14,264 nucleotides of DNA from DASTCC01 sp035711465 (lineage in GTDB: Bacteria > Acidobacteriota > Vicinamibacteria > Vicinamibacterales > SCN-69-37): contig DASTCC010000182.1 in assembly GCA_035711465.1 (NCBI GenBank), positions 1 through 14,264 on the forward strand, given 5' to 3'. The notes beneath the pieces were generated by a model. It made no database searches, had not been told where the DNA came from, and saw nothing but the letters and a program-made list of their open reading frames with translations. Position numbers and translations under genes: made by a program. This document shows, in pieces, positions 1-8,246 of the stretch (the stretch's first letter is position 1; each line of letters opens with the position of its first letter).

Positions 1-902
1 CCGCAGGCCATCGCCTCGACCGGGACGATGCCGAAGTCTTCTTCGGCCGGCAGGACCACGGCCTGCGCGTCGCGATACGCGTGGCGCAGCCGGTCGGCCG
101 GCAGGTGGCCGCAGAACTCCACGTCGCCGCCGCCGAGCTCGCGCAGGCGCGCGAGGTCCGGTCCGGTGCCGACGATCTTCAACGGCACACGCGCTTCGCG
201 GGCGGCGTTGATGGCGATGTCGATGCGTTTGTAGGGCACGAGCGCCGAGACGACGAGAACGTGGGACGCCGGTCGGACGTCGCCGGGCGTAAAGAAGGTG
301 GTGTCCACCGGCGGATACAACACAGTCGCCTGCCGATTATAGTACCGGGCGATCCTGCCCGCAACGTATTGAGAATTCGCGAGAAAGCGGTGTACGCGGT
401 GGGCCGTCGACCGGTCCCACCGGGCCAGCCAGGCGAGCACCGGCCGGAGCGCCGCGCTCGCGGCCGCGCCCACCCGTTCGGGGCCGAAGTAGTGCGGGAA
501 CTGGTCCCACGCGTAGCGCATCGGCGAATGGCAGTAGCAGACGTGAAACGCGCGTCCGTTCGGCACCACCGACTTCGCCGCGCAGTGGCTCGTCGAGATC
601 ACCAGATCGACGTCGTCGAGATCGAACGTCTCGATCGCGACCGGGAAGAGCGGCAGGTAATGACGGTAGAGCCGGGCGGGCGAGGGCAGCCGCTGCACGA
701 GCGAGGCTTTGATGCGGCGTCGCTCGATGAGCGGCGACACCGATCCGCGCGCGTGGACCAGCGTGAAGAGCGGCGCGTCCGGAAAGATCCGGCACAGCGA
801 TTCGAGCACCTTCTCGCCGCCACGCATCCCGGTGAGCCAGTCGTGGACGAGCGCGACGCGCAATCCCGCCCAGGGCGGCGACGGCAGCGTCGCCTCAGGC
901 AC
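1..902 (-). CDS. GT4 glycosyltransferase, WbaZ-like (3' end off the window)
   Basis: This is a GT-B fold, retaining family 4 glycosyltransferase that would move a sugar from a nucleotide donor to a lipid-linked glycan at the inner face of the membrane. About 300 residues are visible. The N-terminal domain has VALVHDWLTGMRGGEKVLE (16-34) and a FHVCYCHSPMRYAWD segment (119-133), which I associate with the WbaZ-like mannosyltransferase group. The donor-binding domain shows SALVPYKRID (219-228), GTGPDL (245-250) and the EX7E pair E288/E296. The C-terminal part after VEAMACG is missing because the window ends. I chose the GTG at 902 because AGGGAG lies six bases upstream. This start overlaps the stop of the upstream gene by eight bases. 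A TTG at 863, just before RVALVHDW, is a weaker alternative. The family is secure; the sugar and acceptor are not known. Confidence 0.9.
   Translation of the reverse strand, partial: MPEATLPSPPWAGLRVALVHDWLTGMRGGEKVLESLCRIFPDAPLFTLVHARGSVSPLIERRRIKASLVQRLPSPARLYRHYLPLFPVAIETFDLDDVDLVISTSHCAAKSVVPNGRAFHVCYCHSPMRYAWDQFPHYFGPERVGAAASAALRPVLAWLARWDRSTAHRVHRFLANSQYVAGRIARYYNRQATVLYPPVDTTFFTPGDVRPASHVLVVSALVPYKRIDIAINAAREARVPLKIVGTGPDLARLRELGGGDVEFCGHLPADRLRHAYRDAQAVVLPAEEDFGIVPVEAMAC
336..364 (-). promoter_or_regulatory. Possible internal promoter inside the WbaZ-like GT4 gene
   Basis: On the - strand TTGCGG (364-359) is followed by a 17-base spacer and a perfect TATAAT (341-336). The TATAAT falls in the codons of Tyr-Tyr-Asn. 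It would direct transcription leftwards, towards genes outside the window. The -35 matches only three of six positions, but they are the important TTG. Confidence 0.25.
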
Positions 903-2019
903 GCGCGGCTCCCTGGCAGATCTCGTCGTAGACCTCGCGGACGCGCTTGACGGATCGCGCCCACGAGAAGGTCTTGACGCGTTCGCGACCGCGCCGCACC
1001 AGCTCCGCCCGAAGGACCTCGTCGTCGAGGACGCGCCCGATTGCGCTCGCGATCTCGGCCGGGCTGAGCGGATCGATCAGGAGCGCCGCGTCACCGACCA
1101 CCTCCGGCAGCGACGAGACGTTCGAGGTCACGACCGGCGTCCCGAACGCCATCGCCTCGAGCGGCGGCAGGCCGAAGCCTTCGTAGAGCGACGGGAACAC
1201 GAACACCGAGGCGAGGCCGTAGAGCGCGGCGAGCGTGGCGTCGGGCACGAAGCCCAGGAAACGGACCTCGCGGTCGAGCTGGAACCGATGCACGAGACGG
1301 CGCAGCTGGGGGTACTTGCTGATCTCGTCGCCGATGATGACGAGCTTGAGGTCCTCGCGGCCGCCCTTACGCAGCAGCGAGAACGCCTCGATCAGCCGAT
1401 CGAGGTTCTTGTGCGGCTTGATGTTGCCGGCATAGAGCACGAACGGCGAGGTCAGCAGGAAGCGCTGCCGCACCCGGTCGATGTCCTCGGCCGACGGCGC
1501 CGCCGCCAGCCGCTCGTCCAGGGCGTTGTAGATCACCTCCACCTTTTCGGCCGGCACCTGCAGGTAGTGCAGGATGTCCTGCTTCGAGGCTTCGGAGACG
1601 GTCAGGACCCGCCGCGCCCGTCTGGCTGCCATCCGCATCATCGCCAGGGCGTACGTGTAGGCCATGCGGTTGGGCAGGTACTCCGGAAATCGCAGGTGGA
1701 TGCAGTCGTGAATCGTGACCACGTACGGGCAACGCGTCAGCGGTGAGACCACGTAGTGCGGCGCGTGAAAGAGATCGACGCGCGCGCGCGCCAGCGCGAA
1801 CGGGATGCTGACCTGCTCGCGGAGCGAGTAGTTGCCCGAGGTCTCGACGAGGGCGCGGAAGCGCGGCCCGAGCGCCTCGACGAACGCCGTGTCGCGGCTG
1901 CGGCAGAGCAGCTGATACTCGACGCCGCCGTCCAGCCGCGCCAGCTCGGTGACGAGGTTGCGGACGTAGGTGCCGATGCCGAAGTCGTGCAGCTTGCGGG
2001 CGTCGATGGCGACTCGCAA
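895..2019 (-). CDS. GT4 glycosyltransferase, 374 aa
   Basis: This is a complete family 4 glycosyltransferase with the GT-B fold. The opening RVAIDARKL (2-10) and GIGTYVRNL (14-22) are typical of GT4 enzymes that build O-antigen or exopolysaccharide. HD is at 104-105. The donor domain carries YAGNIKPHKNLDRLIEAF (196-213), with the phosphate-binding lysine K204, then LYEGFGLPPLEAMAFG with E280 and E288. All expected active-site residues are present and the length is normal. The reading frame is open upstream to about 2406, but that part is antisense-like arginine-rich translation overlapping the GT2 gene. I place the start at TTG 2019, which gives the family's usual N-terminus and has GGAG six bases upstream; CTG 2022 is the only nearby alternative. 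The gene begins 20 bases after the GT2 stop. Donor and linkage cannot be read from sequence. Confidence 0.9.
   Translation of the reverse strand: MRVAIDARKLHDFGIGTYVRNLVTELARLDGGVEYQLLCRSRDTAFVEALGPRFRALVETSGNYSLREQVSIPFALARARVDLFHAPHYVVSPLTRCPYVVTIHDCIHLRFPEYLPNRMAYTYALAMMRMAARRARRVLTVSEASKQDILHYLQVPAEKVEVIYNALDERLAAAPSAEDIDRVRQRFLLTSPFVLYAGNIKPHKNLDRLIEAFSLLRKGGREDLKLVIIGDEISKYPQLRRLVHRFQLDREVRFLGFVPDATLAALYGLASVFVFPSLYEGFGLPPLEAMAFGTPVVTSNVSSLPEVVGDAALLIDPLSPAEIASAIGRVLDDEVLRAELVRRGRERVKTFSWARSVKRVREVYDEICQGAARA
909..914 (-). promoter_or_regulatory. Ribosome binding site deciding the GTG start at 902
   Basis: AGGGAG on the - strand sits six bases before GTG 902. It lies inside the last codons of the upstream gene, so the two genes are likely translationally coupled. 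It favours GTG 902 over the TTG at 863. Confidence 0.6.
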
Positions 2020-2025
2020 CAGGCG

Positions 2026-2029
2026 CTCC
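2026..2029 (-). promoter_or_regulatory. Ribosome binding site deciding the TTG start at 2019
   Basis: GGAG on the - strand lies six bases before TTG 2019. No ATG or GTG is available in the short stretch between the previous gene's stop (2040) and the conserved RVAIDAR sequence, so this site supports a TTG start. Confidence 0.5.
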
Positions 2030-2039
2030 GCGACGAATT

Positions 2040-2855
2040 CTATCGGATGGCTCGGCCGCGCAGTCGCAGCGAGAGCCGCAGCAGCGGCGCCCAGCGCGGC
2101 ACGTGCTTCTCGTAGAACGCCACGTGGCTGCGATCGTAGTGCTGGGGCCCACTCGCGGCCTTCGGCGACCGGCCGCGGCGATGGACGACCGTCGCCGCCG
2201 GCGTGAAGAGGATGCGGCCGCCGCCGGCACGGAGCGCGGCGCAGAAGTCGACGTCCTCTTCGTAGAGGAAGTAGCGCTCGTCGAACAGACCGGCCGCAAG
2301 GGCGGCATCGCGGCGGACGAGCAGACACGCGCCCGTGACCCAGTCGACGTCGCGCTCGGCCGCGAGATGTCGCTCGGTCGCGCGCACACAGAAAGACGTG
2401 CGGCACGCCGCCATCCGGCCGCGAATCATCTGCGCGAGCTCGGCCGCCGGGGACAGCATTCGTCCGAACGAGATCTCCGGATGTCCGTCGGCGTCGACGA
2501 GCCGCGGGCCCGCGGCGGTGGCGCCGGTCGCATCGATCCGCGCCGCGAGCGTCTCGATCGCGCCGGCCGGCACGATCGTGTCGCTGTTGAGCAGCAGCAC
2601 CAGCCGCGCCGCGCCGCGGCGGATGCCGACGTTGTTCGCGGCGCCGAACCCGACGTTGCGATCGAGCGCGACGACGTCGACGCCGGCATGCGTGGCCCGA
2701 ACCGCCTCGACGCTGCCGTCGCTGGAGGCGTTGTCGACGACGACCACGCGGGCGACGAGCGTCGATCCGGCGGCGCGAATCGAGTCCAGGCAGGCGAGGA
2801 GATCGGCCCGCGTGTTGAAACTGACGATGACGATGTCGATGTGCGCGCCGCTCAT
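2040..2855 (-). CDS. GT2 glycosyltransferase, rhamnosyltransferase-like (WbbL type), 271 aa
   Basis: This is an inverting GT-A family 2 glycosyltransferase. In order it has IDIVIVSFNTRADLLACLDSI (6-26), VVVVDNASSDGS (37-48), NVGFGAANNVGIRRG (67-81), the metal-site region LLLNSDT (87-93, NSD in place of DXD), WVTGACLLVRR (172-182) and FDERYFLYEEDVDFCAAL (191-208), which holds the ED pair of the catalytic-base region. This pattern is typical of the WbbL/RfbN group, where many members transfer rhamnose from dTDP-rhamnose. That substrate is an inference and no dTDP-rhamnose genes are in the window. The start is ATG 2855, which shares ATGA with the stop of the upstream GT4 gene. The frame stays open to 2957, but upstream residues are the shadow of that gene. 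It is the only GT-A enzyme in the five-gene - strand operon. Confidence 0.9.
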   Translation of the reverse strand: MSGAHIDIVIVSFNTRADLLACLDSIRAAGSTLVARVVVVDNASSDGSVEAVRATHAGVDVVALDRNVGFGAANNVGIRRGAARLVLLLNSDTIVPAGAIETLAARIDATGATAAGPRLVDADGHPEISFGRMLSPAAELAQMIRGRMAACRTSFCVRATERHLAAERDVDWVTGACLLVRRDAALAAGLFDERYFLYEEDVDFCAALRAGGGRILFTPAATVVHRRGRSPKAASGPQHYDRSHVAFYEKHVPRWAPLLRLSLRLRGRAIR

Positions 2856-3952
2856 TGCGCGGCCACCGCGGCGAGCAGATGCGCGACCTTGTCGGCGCAC
2901 TCCTCCCACGAGAAGCGCGAGATCGCGTCCTGGCCCTTGTCGACGACGCGGCGGCACGCGTCGGCGTCGCTGAGCAGCTCGATCATCGCGCGGCCGATCG
3001 ACTCGGGGGTCGGCGGCACGAAGCGCGCGCCGCCGGCGTAGATCTCGTGCGCGACCTCCGTGTCGGCGAGAATCGGCGCGACGCCGCGCGCCAGCGCCTC
3101 GGCCGGCGTCAGCGCGAAGCCTTCATAATCGGACACGAACACGAACACCCGCGCGCGGCGGTACAGATCGTCGAGCTCGGCGTCCGACACGTAGCGGCGC
3201 CATTCGACCTGCGTCCCGACGCCCAGCGTCCGGGCCATCGCCTCGGGCTCGATCCGGGGGGACGTCCGGTTGTCGCCGACGAACACCAGACGCGCGTCGG
3301 GCACGACCTCGACCGCGCGCGCGAAGCCCTGGATGGTTTCCGGGACATGCCGCCGGTTGAAGAGCGAGCCGACGAACAGCACCAGCGGCTCGCGATCGCT
3401 CGGTGCGGCGTCGGCGTCGATCGGCGGCGCGCCGCAATACGCGAGATGCACGCGCTCGGCGGGCACGCCGAGGTAGCGCAGGATCTCGCGGCGCGAGAAT
3501 TCGGAGATCGTGACGATCGCCCGCGACTGTCTCGCGCTCGCGCGCGTCAGGAGGCGGCGCCGAAAGCCTTCGCGCGGCCGATACCACTCGGGATGCGCGA
3601 AGAACGAGACGTCATGAACCGCGAGGACCAGCGGGCACGGCAAGGCCAGCGGAGCGGTGTAGCCGGGCGCGAAGAAGACGTCGGGCGCCAGCCGAGTGAC
3701 GACTTGACGCAGCCGCGTCTGTTCCCAGGCCGTGCCGCCGCGTCCGGCGCGCTCGACGATCCATTCGACTTGCGGTCCGAACCGATCGGCGCCGGCGGGC
3801 TCAGCGCGCGGCACGATCACCTGAAACCGCGGCGCGTCGCTGTCGCCCCGACCCCAGCGCTCGAGCAACGCGCCGAGATAACGGCCGACGCCCGTCGGCG
3901 ATCCCGTGAGCTCGCGCCCATCGACGGCGACCCGGAGCGGTCGATCAGCCAC
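2852..3952 (-). CDS. GT4 glycosyltransferase, 366 aa, with RRH in place of the usual RKN
   Basis: This is a GT-B family 4 glycosyltransferase. The N-terminus has LRVAVDGRELTG (6-17) and TGVGRYLGALLERW (20-33); HD is at 113-114 and TISEFSRREILRYLGVP at 148-164. The donor domain reads VGSLFNRRHVPETIQGF (194-210). Most GT4 enzymes have a lysine in an RKN or HKN group here, as both GT4 neighbours do; this one has R-R-H. The EX7E motif is intact (E277 and E285, in YEGFALTPAEALARG). The start is GTG 3952, with GGAG five bases upstream, and it overlaps the stop of the upstream gene by eight bases. The end overlaps the GT2 start as ATGA. It is probably an active glycosyltransferase; the substrate is unknown. 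Confidence 0.88.
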   Translation of the reverse strand: MADRPLRVAVDGRELTGSPTGVGRYLGALLERWGRGDSDAPRFQVIVPRAEPAGADRFGPQVEWIVERAGRGGTAWEQTRLRQVVTRLAPDVFFAPGYTAPLALPCPLVLAVHDVSFFAHPEWYRPREGFRRRLLTRASARQSRAIVTISEFSRREILRYLGVPAERVHLAYCGAPPIDADAAPSDREPLVLFVGSLFNRRHVPETIQGFARAVEVVPDARLVFVGDNRTSPRIEPEAMARTLGVGTQVEWRRYVSDAELDDLYRRARVFVFVSDYEGFALTPAEALARGVAPILADTEVAHEIYAGGARFVPPTPESIGRAMIELLSDADACRRVVDKGQDAISRFSWEECADKVAHLLAAVAAQ

Positions 3953-5060
3953 GGCGTCTCCGGCGCGCGTCCATGGCCGCCGACCACGCGTCGCGCGTCT
4001 GCCGCGCGGTGAGCGACCAGTCGTAGCGCCGCGCTTCGCGCCATCCGGCCTGGCGCATGCCGTCTCGCGTCGGGCGATCGAACACCACCGCCTCGAGCGC
4101 GGCGGCCAGTGCGACGGGATCGTCCGGATCGATCAGCCGTCCGGCGCTGCCGACGACTTCTGGAAGCGCGCCCCGATTGGCGGCCACGACCGGCACGCCG
4201 ATGGTCATCGCTTCGAGCGCCGGAATGCCGAACCCTTCGGTGTGCGACGGCATCACGAGGACGAGTGCGCCGCGGTAGAGATCCTCGCGATCGCGCGGGT
4301 CGATGTAGCCGGGCAGATCGACACGCCCGGCCACCGGCGGTTCGCTGACGCGCCGTTCGATGCTCTCCGCCGCCGGCGTCAGCCCGCCAGCCAGCATCAG
4401 CCGCGGGGTTTCCGGACGGCGCGCGACCAGATGCGCATAGGCGTCGACCAGCGTGCCGACGTTCTTGCGCGGTTCGAGCGTACCGAAGAACAGGATGTAT
4501 CCGGCCGGCGGCTCGGCCTCGCGCCGCTCCCAGCCCGGCCGTCCCGGCGAGCAGATCGAGATGCGATCCGGCGCGACGCCAAGCCGCCGCGTCACCTCCG
4601 CCGCGGTGTGCTTCGAAACGGCGACGACGCGATCGGCCCGGCGAGCGTGCGAGGCCGCGAGCGCGGGGTAGTCGCGGCGGATCTCGTCGCGCGTGCGCTC
4701 GGGGTGGTCGAGAAAGTCGAGATCGTGGACGGTGACGACGGCCGCGGCGTTCCGAGCCGGCATCAGGAGCGGATGCGCCGAATGCGCGACGTCCAGACGC
4801 GCGCGGGCCAGCGAGCCCGCGTCGGGCCAGCCCAGCCGGTGCCACAGGAGGTTGAGCGCTTTCACGGGAATCCGCCGGTCGACGACGGTGACGCCAGGGA
4901 TCACGTCCGGCCGGAGGCGATCCTTCCAGGACGAGGAAAACAGGAGCAGCGCCTCGTCTGGCGGCGACGACGCGGCCAGGGCGCGGGCGAGCTCGTGCAC
5001 GTACTCGCCGACGCCCGTTCGCTGCCGCAAGGCGGGGCGGTAGTCGAGCAGAATCCGCAC
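3945..5060 (-). CDS. GT4 glycosyltransferase, first gene of the - strand operon, 371 aa
   Basis: This is a family 4 glycosyltransferase of normal length. It has RILLDYRPALRQRTGVGEYV (2-21), TVHDLDFLDHPERT (110-123), VVAVSKHTAAEVTRRLGV (145-162), the donor-phosphate loop FFGTLEPRKNVGTLV (191-205) with K199, and HTEGFGIPALEAMTIGVPVV (273-292) with the EX7E pair E275/E283. The C-terminus is arginine-rich (DARRRRRG). The start is GTG 5060, which gives the expected N-terminus directly. I see no good ribosome binding site before it, so the transcript may be leaderless or the site weak. It lies across a 143-base gap from the divergent ugd gene, so it should be the promoter-proximal gene of its operon. 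The sugar specificity is unknown; the nearby ugd and galE make UDP-glucuronate and UDP-galactose plausible donors. Confidence 0.9.
   Translation of the reverse strand: MRILLDYRPALRQRTGVGEYVHELARALAASSPPDEALLLFSSSWKDRLRPDVIPGVTVVDRRIPVKALNLLWHRLGWPDAGSLARARLDVAHSAHPLLMPARNAAAVVTVHDLDFLDHPERTRDEIRRDYPALAASHARRADRVVAVSKHTAAEVTRRLGVAPDRISICSPGRPGWERREAEPPAGYILFFGTLEPRKNVGTLVDAYAHLVARRPETPRLMLAGGLTPAAESIERRVSEPPVAGRVDLPGYIDPRDREDLYRGALVLVMPSHTEGFGIPALEAMTIGVPVVAANRGALPEVVGSAGRLIDPDDPVALAAALEAVVFDRPTRDGMRQAGWREARRYDWSLTARQTRDAWSAAMDARRRRRG
3958..3961 (-). promoter_or_regulatory. Ribosome binding site for the GTG start at 3952
   Basis: GGAG on the - strand sits five bases before GTG 3952, inside the final codons of the upstream GT4 gene. 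It supports this start and coupling of the two genes. Confidence 0.5.
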
Positions 5061-5119
5061 GGGCGAGGTGGCGCCGATGCTATCACGCGCGCGCGGCCTG
5101 GCGACGTGACGAAGCGTGC

Positions 5120-5178
5120 AACTCCTTATCCTGCAATCGGTTGACAGTATGAAAGGGCCAATGCTACCGTGAGGAGTT
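5120..5178. repeat. Inverted repeat flanking the ugd promoter
   Basis: AACTCCT at 5120-5126 and AGGAGTT at 5172-5178 are exact reverse complements. Two further outer positions match imperfectly. The arm centres are 52 bases apart, about five helical turns, with the -35 and -10 elements between them. It could be a pair of regulator half-sites, but a 7-base inverted repeat is expected by chance about once in a region of this size. Confidence 0.35.
5141..5170 (+). promoter_or_regulatory. Sigma70-type promoter for the ugd operon
   Basis: A perfect TTGACA (-35) is at 5141-5146. After an 18-base spacer comes TACCGT (-10) at 5165-5170. It is preceded by TG one base earlier (5162-5163), which makes an extended -10. 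Transcription would start near 5177, leaving a short leader before ATG 5204. This is the only perfect TTGACA I noticed in the window and it is in the expected place for the long + strand operon. Confidence 0.65.
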
Positions 5179-5188
5179 TCATCTGTCT

Positions 5189-5193
5189 GGAGG
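5189..5193 (+). promoter_or_regulatory. Ribosome binding site for ugd
   Basis: GGAGG lies ten bases before ATG 5204. The spacing is slightly long, but this is the only strong purine-rich site near the start. Confidence 0.6.
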
Positions 5194-5203
5194 CGACGCG
5201 TTC

Positions 5204-6504
<1,301 letters not shown>

Positions 6505-6508
<4 letters not shown>

Positions 6509-7539
6509 GCACGGTGCTCGTCACCGGCGGCGCCGGCTACGTCGGCAGCCACGCTGTAAAGGCGCTGGCCGCCGCCGGCTACGACGTCGTGGTCTACGAC
6601 AGTCTGCTGGCGGGACACCGGGAAGCGGTGGCGCGTGTCGCCGCCGCGTTTCCGGGCCGATCGATCACGTTCTTCCAGGGCGACATCCTCGACACGCCGG
6701 CGCTCGAGCGCACGCTGCGCGAAAGCGGCGCCGCCGCGGTGATGCACTTCGCCGCGCTGCTCTCGGTCGGCGGCTCGGTCAAGGACCCGTTCGGCTACTA
6801 TCGCGCCAACGTGACTGGCGCGATGAGCGTCCTCAGCGCGATGGCCGACGTCGGCGTCACCCGCTTCGTCTTTTCCTCGACGGCGGCGACGTTCGGCGAG
6901 CCGCAGCGCATTCCCATCGACGAAATGCACCCGCAGACGCCGATCAACCCGTACGGCGAGTCGAAGCTCGTCGTCGAGCGCTCGCTGCCGTATCTGGAGC
7001 GGGCGGTCGGTATCAAGTCCACCGCGCTGCGCTACTTCAACGCGTCGGGCGCGGATCCCGACGGGCTCATCGGCGAGGACCATCATCCCGAGGAGCATCT
7101 GATCCCGCGCGCGATCGCGGCGGCACAGGGCGGCGAAGGCCTGACGGTGTTCGGCGACGACTACGAGACGCCTGACGGCACCTGCATCCGCGACTACATC
7201 CACGTCACCGACCTCGCCGCGGCGCACGTGCTCGCCCTCCGCCGGCTCGAAGCCGGAGGCGCCTCGACCGCCTACAATCTTGGCAACGGCGAGGGCCTGT
7301 CCGTGCGTCAGGTCATCGACGCTGTCGCCCGGGTGACGGGGCGGCCGGTGCCGCACGCGATCGGGCCGCGCCGCCCGGGCGATCCGGCGCGGCTGGTCGC
7401 CTCGAGCGCGGCGGCGCGCAACGAGCTCGGTTGGAAGCCGGCCTACTTCGCGCTCGAGACCATCGTCGAGACGGCGTGGCGGTGGCACGAACGGCATCCG
7501 GACGGGTATCGGTCCGCCGGGCGCGGAGGGAGTCGATGA
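6505..7539 (+). CDS. galE: UDP-glucose 4-epimerase, 344 aa
   Basis: This is a short-chain dehydrogenase family epimerase that interconverts UDP-glucose and UDP-galactose using bound NAD. It has the nucleotide-binding TGGAGYVGSH (7-16), HFAALLSVGGSVKDP (81-95), the catalytic Ser-Ser-Thr (124-126) and Y150xxxK154 (in NPYGESK), then LRYFNASGADPDG (175-187), VFGDDYETPDGTCIRDYIHV (215-234) and AYNLGNGEG (256-264). These are the classical GalE signatures. Some relatives act on UDP-GlcNAc or on UDP-glucuronate, and with ugd directly upstream a role in making UDP-galacturonate cannot be excluded, but I favour standard GalE. It starts at ATG 6505 inside the ugd stop. It ends overlapping the next gene as ATGA and its last codons carry that gene's strong ribosome binding site. 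Confidence 0.94.
7525..7532 (+). promoter_or_regulatory. Strong ribosome binding site for the GT2 gene at 7536
   Basis: GGAGGGAG lies just before ATG 7536, with the GGAGG core six bases upstream of it. It rules out the longer open frame that begins at 7431 and places the start exactly at the ATGA overlap with galE. Confidence 0.75.
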
Positions 7540-8246
7540 GTCGGCTGAAGGGCGCGCTGACGGACCCGCTGTTGTCCGTCGTGATGCCGGTCTACAACGA
7601 GAAAGACACCATCGCCGAGATCATCCCCCGCGTGCTGGCCGTGCCCGTGCGCAAGGAACTGATCGTCGTCGACGACGGATCGAGGGACGGCACGCGCGAT
7701 ATGCTGCCGGAGCTGCAGAAGCAGTACGGCTTCAAGCTGATCCTGCAGCCGCAGAACGGCGGCAAGGGCGCGGCGCTGCGCCGCGGCTTTCAGGACGTGA
7801 CCGGCGACCTGGTCGTGATTCAGGACGCCGACCTCGAGTACTCGCCGGAGGAATACCCGGAGCTGATCGCGCTCATCTGCCAGGGCCGCGCCGACGTCGT
7901 CTACGGTTCGCGCTTCCTCGGCCGCCACCGGGTGTTCCTGTTCACGCACTACGCCGGCAACCGGTTGCTGACGCTGATCACCAACGTGCTCTACAACACG
8001 ATGCTGACCGACATGGAGACCTGCTACAAGGTGATGCGCACCGAGGTCCTCCGTTCGTTCCAGCTCGAATCGAACGGGTTCGGGATCGAGCCCGAGCTCA
8101 CGGCGAAGATCTTCAAGCGCGGGTACCGGGTCTACGAAGTGCCGATTACCTACGACGGGCGCGGCTACGAGGAAGGCAAGAAGATCACGTGGCGCGACGG
8201 CGTCGTGGCGCTCTGGGTCCTGCTCAAATATCGGTTCACCGAGTGA
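7536..8246 (+). CDS. GT2 polyprenyl-phosphate glycosyltransferase, dolichyl-phosphate-mannose-synthase-like, 236 aa
   Basis: This is a GT-A family 2 enzyme of the group that transfers a sugar from a nucleotide donor to a polyprenyl phosphate carrier at the inner membrane. It shows LSVVMPVYNEKDTI (13-26), LIVVDDGSRDGT (42-53), NGGKGAALRRGF (74-85), the metal-binding QDADLEYSPEEYP (96-108), VYGSRFLG (122-129), TDMETCYKVM (158-167) and FGIEPELTAKI (182-192). These match the DPM1/DPG-synthase-like group well. There is no C-terminal membrane anchor: the protein ends soon after WRDGVVALWVLLKYRF, so it is a compact, probably membrane-associated form. It is coupled to galE upstream. Downstream, its stop overlaps the exporter's GTG as GTGA. 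The context suggests it charges a lipid carrier with a sugar that the exporter or other enzymes then use. The sugar (glucose, mannose or other) is not known. Confidence 0.9.
   Translation: MSRLKGALTDPLLSVVMPVYNEKDTIAEIIPRVLAVPVRKELIVVDDGSRDGTRDMLPELQKQYGFKLILQPQNGGKGAALRRGFQDVTGDLVVIQDADLEYSPEEYPELIALICQGRADVVYGSRFLGRHRVFLFTHYAGNRLLTLITNVLYNTMLTDMETCYKVMRTEVLRSFQLESNGFGIEPELTAKIFKRGYRVYEVPITYDGRGYEEGKKITWRDGVVALWVLLKYRFTE

Larger units (their letters stand above)
5061..5203. other. Divergent intergenic region between the glycosyltransferase operon and ugd
   Basis: This is the only gap of any size in the window and it is visibly richer in A and T than the genes around it, especially 5115-5185. 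It contains a + strand promoter, an inverted repeat and the ugd leader with its ribosome binding site. On the - strand I looked for a promoter for the glycosyltransferase operon and found only poor matches, for example TTGCAC near 5123 with no good -10 at the right distance. A short alternating purine-pyrimidine run is at 5084-5095. Confidence 0.85.

Noticed and set aside
2020..2406. Longer form of the 895-2019 glycosyltransferase reaching back to 2406
   Set aside because: The extra residues are arginine/proline-rich out-of-frame translation of the GT2 gene; the GT4 domain starts cleanly at TTG 2019.
5061..5119. Promoter for the - strand glycosyltransferase operon
   Set aside because: I found a TTGCAC near 5123 and a TGATAG near 5085, but their spacing is far outside 16-18 bases, so I did not call a promoter.
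3906..5144. + strand open frames across the glycosyltransferase operon (81-950, 709-1746, 2103-3041, 2855-4012, 3906-5144)
   Set aside because: They are low-complexity shadows opposite genes with clear GT motifs, and show no recognisable domain or ribosome binding site.
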